Positions 5,129-7,164 of a stretch of DNA of 7,164 bases are shown piece after piece. A program made the position numbers and the translations under genes. The notes below the pieces were generated by a model. It had not been told where the DNA came from, did no database searches, and saw only the letters and a program-made list of their open reading frames with translations. How positions within the stretch are numbered: the stretch's first letter is position 1; the number at the start of each line of letters is the position of its first letter. This DNA comes from an uncultured Eubacteriales bacterium. Its GTDB lineage: Bacteria; Bacillota; Clostridia; Christensenellales; Aristaeellaceae. The DNA is taken from positions 1-7,164 of the forward strand of contig CALVPU010000143.1 of the NCBI GenBank assembly GCA_944353735.1, in the 5' to 3' direction.

Positions 5129-6705
5129 AGTACGCAAAGAGCCGCCTGTGCGGCGCGATCCTGCTGCTGCTCGGCGCCGCGCTGATCCTCACCGGCGTGT
5201 TCGCCGCAAATTCCGCCCAGCCGGGCACGCCGCTGTACGCCGCCGTCGGCGAGGCCGACGCCGCCCGCGCCGCGCTCGACGCTTCCGGCGCCGCCGTCAC
5301 CGAGGCCAACGACGCGCTGGAGCGCGCCGCCAAGCGCGCGGAGGACGCCCAGTCCGCCGCAGACGAGGCGCTTGCCGGCGCAGACGCCGCCATCGCGGCG
5401 GAGCAGAGCGCGTCTTACGATTCTGAAACCGACGTCGGCGCGCTGGGACAGGCGATCGAGGACGCCCGCGCCGCGGGCGAGGACGTCTCCGCCATCGCCG
5501 ACGCCTATTCCCCGGTCTACAACGCCGGCCTGCTCGAGACGCTTTCCGACGCGCTGAGCGAGGTCGAGCGCGCGGAAGGCGCCGTGGAGGACGCCGCCGC
5601 CGCGCTGACTGCCGCCGCCGACGCCGCCCGGGCGCTCGACGCGGACGCGGCGCTGGGCGAACTGCCCGCGCTTGCCGAGGCGCAGACCGCCGAGCTCGGC
5701 GACCTTGCCGGCACGGCGCGCTATCTGACCCGCGCAGAAAACTACGTCGCCCGCGCGCAGGCCGCTGCGGACAATGCTGCGGCGCTCGCCGAGGCGGGAA
5801 CCGCGCTGTTGAGCGAGGTTCAGGCGGTCGCCGACGCGCATCCGCTGAGCTTCGGACAGAACGCCGTGCGCTTCGCCCGCGACCGCGCAGTCGATCTGGA
5901 CGTCATCGGCGCCGTGCTGGCGCTGGCTGCGCTGGCGCTGCTGCTCGCGCCGAAGAAACTGGCGGCAAAGTGGAAGCTGCCGCTGTTCCGCAAGGGCTTC
6001 TTCTTCGCGGTAACGGTGGCGCTGCTGGCGGCGGCGCTGCACTACGCCAGCGGCGAGATGTGGGACCTGATGCGTCAGGGCGTGTTTGACACGCTGTACA
6101 TGACTATCCCCGCCACGTTCTTCGCCTACGTGCTGGGCCTGCCGCTGGGCGTGCTGCTGGTCGTCACCTCGCCCGGGCACATCCGCCCCAACCCGACGCT
6201 CAACAGCGTGGTCGGCACGGTGGTCAACTTCCTGCGCTCGATCCCGTTTATCATCCTGCTGGTGATGCTCTTCGACGTCACGCGCGTGGTGATGGGCACG
6301 GCGATCGGCACGCGCTCGGTCATCTTCCCGCTGTTCGTCAGTGCCTTCCCCTACGTGGCGCGCATCGTCGAGGGCTCGCTCAACGAGGTCGACCACGGCG
6401 TGATCGAGGCCGCCGAGAGCATGGGCAGCACCACCTGGCAGATCAGCCGCAAGGTGCTCATCCCCGAGGCGATGCCCTCGCTGATCAACGGCGCGGCGAT
6501 CTGCATGACCACCGTGCTCGCCTACACCGCCATGGCGGGTTCCGCCGGCGGCGACGGCCTGGGCAAGATCGCCATCACCTACGGCCTGAACTACCGCGAG
6601 TACGACATCATGTACGTCTCCAGCCTGCTGCTGGTCGCGCTGGTGCAGATCATCCAGATTGCCGGCAACCTGCTCATGCGCGCGGCGGATCATCGCCGCA
6701 AGTGA
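5125..6705 (+). CDS. metI: Methionine ABC transporter permease MetI with a large N-terminal extracytoplasmic extension
   Basis: This is the membrane permease of the importer, but at 526 residues it is more than twice the usual 215-220. Residues about 309-526 are a complete MetI. They include the EAA loop EAAESMGSTTWQ at 428-439, which contacts MetN, and the conserved AMAGSAGGDGLG at 469-480. Ahead of it lie TM segment A (about 10-28) and an Ala/Asp/Glu-rich, mostly helical region (29-256) with likely coiled coil at 43-96 and further helices at 105-128, 135-172 and 176-238. TM segment B (about 257-275) follows, then a Lys/Arg-rich cytoplasmic loop (277-290) and TM segment C (about 291-306). 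Positive-inside reading places 29-256 outside the cell and leaves the MetI core in its normal N-out orientation. There is no stop or frameshift between the parts. The ectodomain faintly resembles FIVAR-type helical repeats; its role is unknown. Confidence 0.93.
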   Translation: MKYAKSRLCGAILLLLGAALILTGVFAANSAQPGTPLYAAVGEADAARAALDASGAAVTEANDALERAAKRAEDAQSAADEALAGADAAIAAEQSASYDSETDVGALGQAIEDARAAGEDVSAIADAYSPVYNAGLLETLSDALSEVERAEGAVEDAAAALTAAADAARALDADAALGELPALAEAQTAELGDLAGTARYLTRAENYVARAQAAADNAAALAEAGTALLSEVQAVADAHPLSFGQNAVRFARDRAVDLDVIGAVLALAALALLLAPKKLAAKWKLPLFRKGFFFAVTVALLAAALHYASGEMWDLMRQGVFDTLYMTIPATFFAYVLGLPLGVLLVVTSPGHIRPNPTLNSVVGTVVNFLRSIPFIILLVMLFDVTRVVMGTAIGTRSVIFPLFVSAFPYVARIVEGSLNEVDHGVIEAAESMGSTTWQISRKVLIPEAMPSLINGAAICMTTVLAYTAMAGSAGGDGLGKIAITYGLNYREYDIMYVSSLLLVALVQIIQIAGNLLMRAADHRRK

Positions 6706-6806
6706 GCGCTTTCCCAACGCGGGTTTGGCGTGCGCGCGCCGGTTCCATTCGCCGGACAGCGCCCCGCCTGAAGATATCCACTCTATCATAATAGGAGGAA
6801 AAACCC
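6706..6806. other. metI-metQ intergenic gap
   Basis: This 101-base gap has a CCGG/CCGG 4-bp hairpin in its middle (around 6739-6764) without a T-tract, and an AT-rich stretch (6776-6792) before the metQ ribosome binding site. I see no convincing promoter or terminator. An RNA processing or stability site that raises binding-protein output is possible but not shown. Confidence 0.35.
6793..6798 (+). promoter_or_regulatory. metQ ribosome binding site
   Basis: AGGAGG lies 8 bases before ATG 6807 in an A-rich context. It suits the high expression expected of a binding protein. Confidence 0.85.
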
Positions 6807-7164
6807 ATGAAGAAACTGTTTGCCATCGTCCTCGCCCTCGCGCTCGCGCTGTCCCTGACCGCGTTCGCCGAGACCGAACTTGAAACCATCGTCATCGGCG
6901 CGACGCCCTCGCCGCACGCCGAGATCCTCGAGGTCATCGTCGACAACATGGCCGAGCTCGGCTACGACCTGCAGATCCAGATCTTCAACGACTACAACCT
7001 GCCCTGCCCCGCTGTCGCCTCGGGCGAACTGGACGCCAACTACTTCGCGCACATCCCCTTCATCGACAGCTACAACGCCTCCGTCTCCGAGGACGAGCAG
7101 GTCGTGCCGGTGATCGGCGTGCACTACGAGCCGTTCGGCATCTACTCCAACCGCTATGAGAGCC
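6807..7164 (+). CDS. metQ: Methionine-binding protein MetQ (NlpA family), N-terminal part, without lipobox
   Basis: The first 119 residues of the extracytoplasmic substrate-binding protein are present; the gene runs off the window (family length is about 265-280). NlpA/MetQ hallmarks are IVIGATPSPHAEIL at 28-41, the region AVASGELDANYFAHIPF at 69-85, and HYEPFGIYS at 106-114. The N-terminus has Lys2-Lys3, a hydrophobic core (4-18) and an AFA-E signal peptidase I site at 19-22. No cysteine lies near the cleavage site; the only Cys so far is Cys67 in the mature domain. Most Gram-positive MetQ proteins are lipoproteins anchored through an LxxC box, so this one should be released as a soluble protein unless it is held in another way. 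It follows metI by 101 bases and has its own strong ribosome binding site. It could bind D- or L-methionine or a derivative. Confidence 0.93.
   Translation, partial: MKKLFAIVLALALALSLTAFAETELETIVIGATPSPHAEILEVIVDNMAELGYDLQIQIFNDYNLPCPAVASGELDANYFAHIPFIDSYNASVSEDEQVVPVIGVHYEPFGIYSNRYES

Noticed and set aside
5110..6789. 559-codon minus-strand open frame opposite metI
   Set aside because: It is a Gly/Arg/Gln-rich shadow of a high-GC, Ala-rich gene, with no recognisable domain or ribosome binding site.
1..7164. CRISPR array, tRNA, rRNA, transposase or phage genes
   Set aside because: No spaced direct repeats, no tRNA or rRNA signatures, and no mobile-element proteins were seen on either strand.

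Overview
The window looks like chromosomal DNA from a high-GC, Gram-positive-type anaerobe, probably one of the GC-rich gut Clostridia. The grounds are strong AGGAGG-type ribosome binding sites, two TTG starts (trkA and metN), a textbook sigma-A promoter, and TrkAH and MetNIQ gene orders common in Firmicutes. The lineage is an inference; there is no rRNA or marker gene to settle it. All real genes lie on the + strand.

Layout. Positions 1-183 are the end of a TIM-barrel sugar phosphate isomerase/epimerase-like gene. Positions 295-3550 are a likely operon: trkA (cytoplasmic NAD-binding regulator), trkH (potassium-conducting membrane subunit, overlapping trkA by 4 bases) and a small VOC/glyoxalase-fold protein. 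Positions 3551-3857 carry no gene but are dense in structure: a 119-nt imperfect palindrome with a nested terminator-like hairpin, then two more hairpins followed by T-tracts. Positions 3858-7164 are a methionine uptake operon: promoter, leader, metN (ATPase), metI (permease) and the first 119 codons of metQ (binding protein), which runs off the window.

The most interesting part is the 240-nt metN leader. A perfect TTGACA-N17-TATAAT promoter is followed by a 30-codon ORF with six Met codons within ten consecutive residues (10-19). After it come a strong intrinsic terminator (4039-4078) and an alternative pairing (3984-4001 with 4041-4058) that excludes the terminator. This is the architecture of ribosome-mediated transcription attenuation sensing Met-tRNA supply. 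Firmicutes usually control methionine genes with S-box or T-box RNAs, and neither is visible here.

Two proteins of the transporter are also unusual. MetI carries about 300 extra N-terminal residues: a membrane anchor, an Ala-rich helical extracytoplasmic domain of about 225 residues, and two further membrane segments before a complete, normal-length MetI. MetQ has an ordinary secretion signal with no lipobox cysteine. Together they suggest, as a hypothesis, that the MetI ectodomain holds or recruits a non-lipidated binding protein. The expected cycle is that MetQ captures methionine outside, MetI passes it across, MetN hydrolyses ATP and its C-terminal NIL domain senses internal methionine, and the leader switches the operon off when methionine is plentiful.
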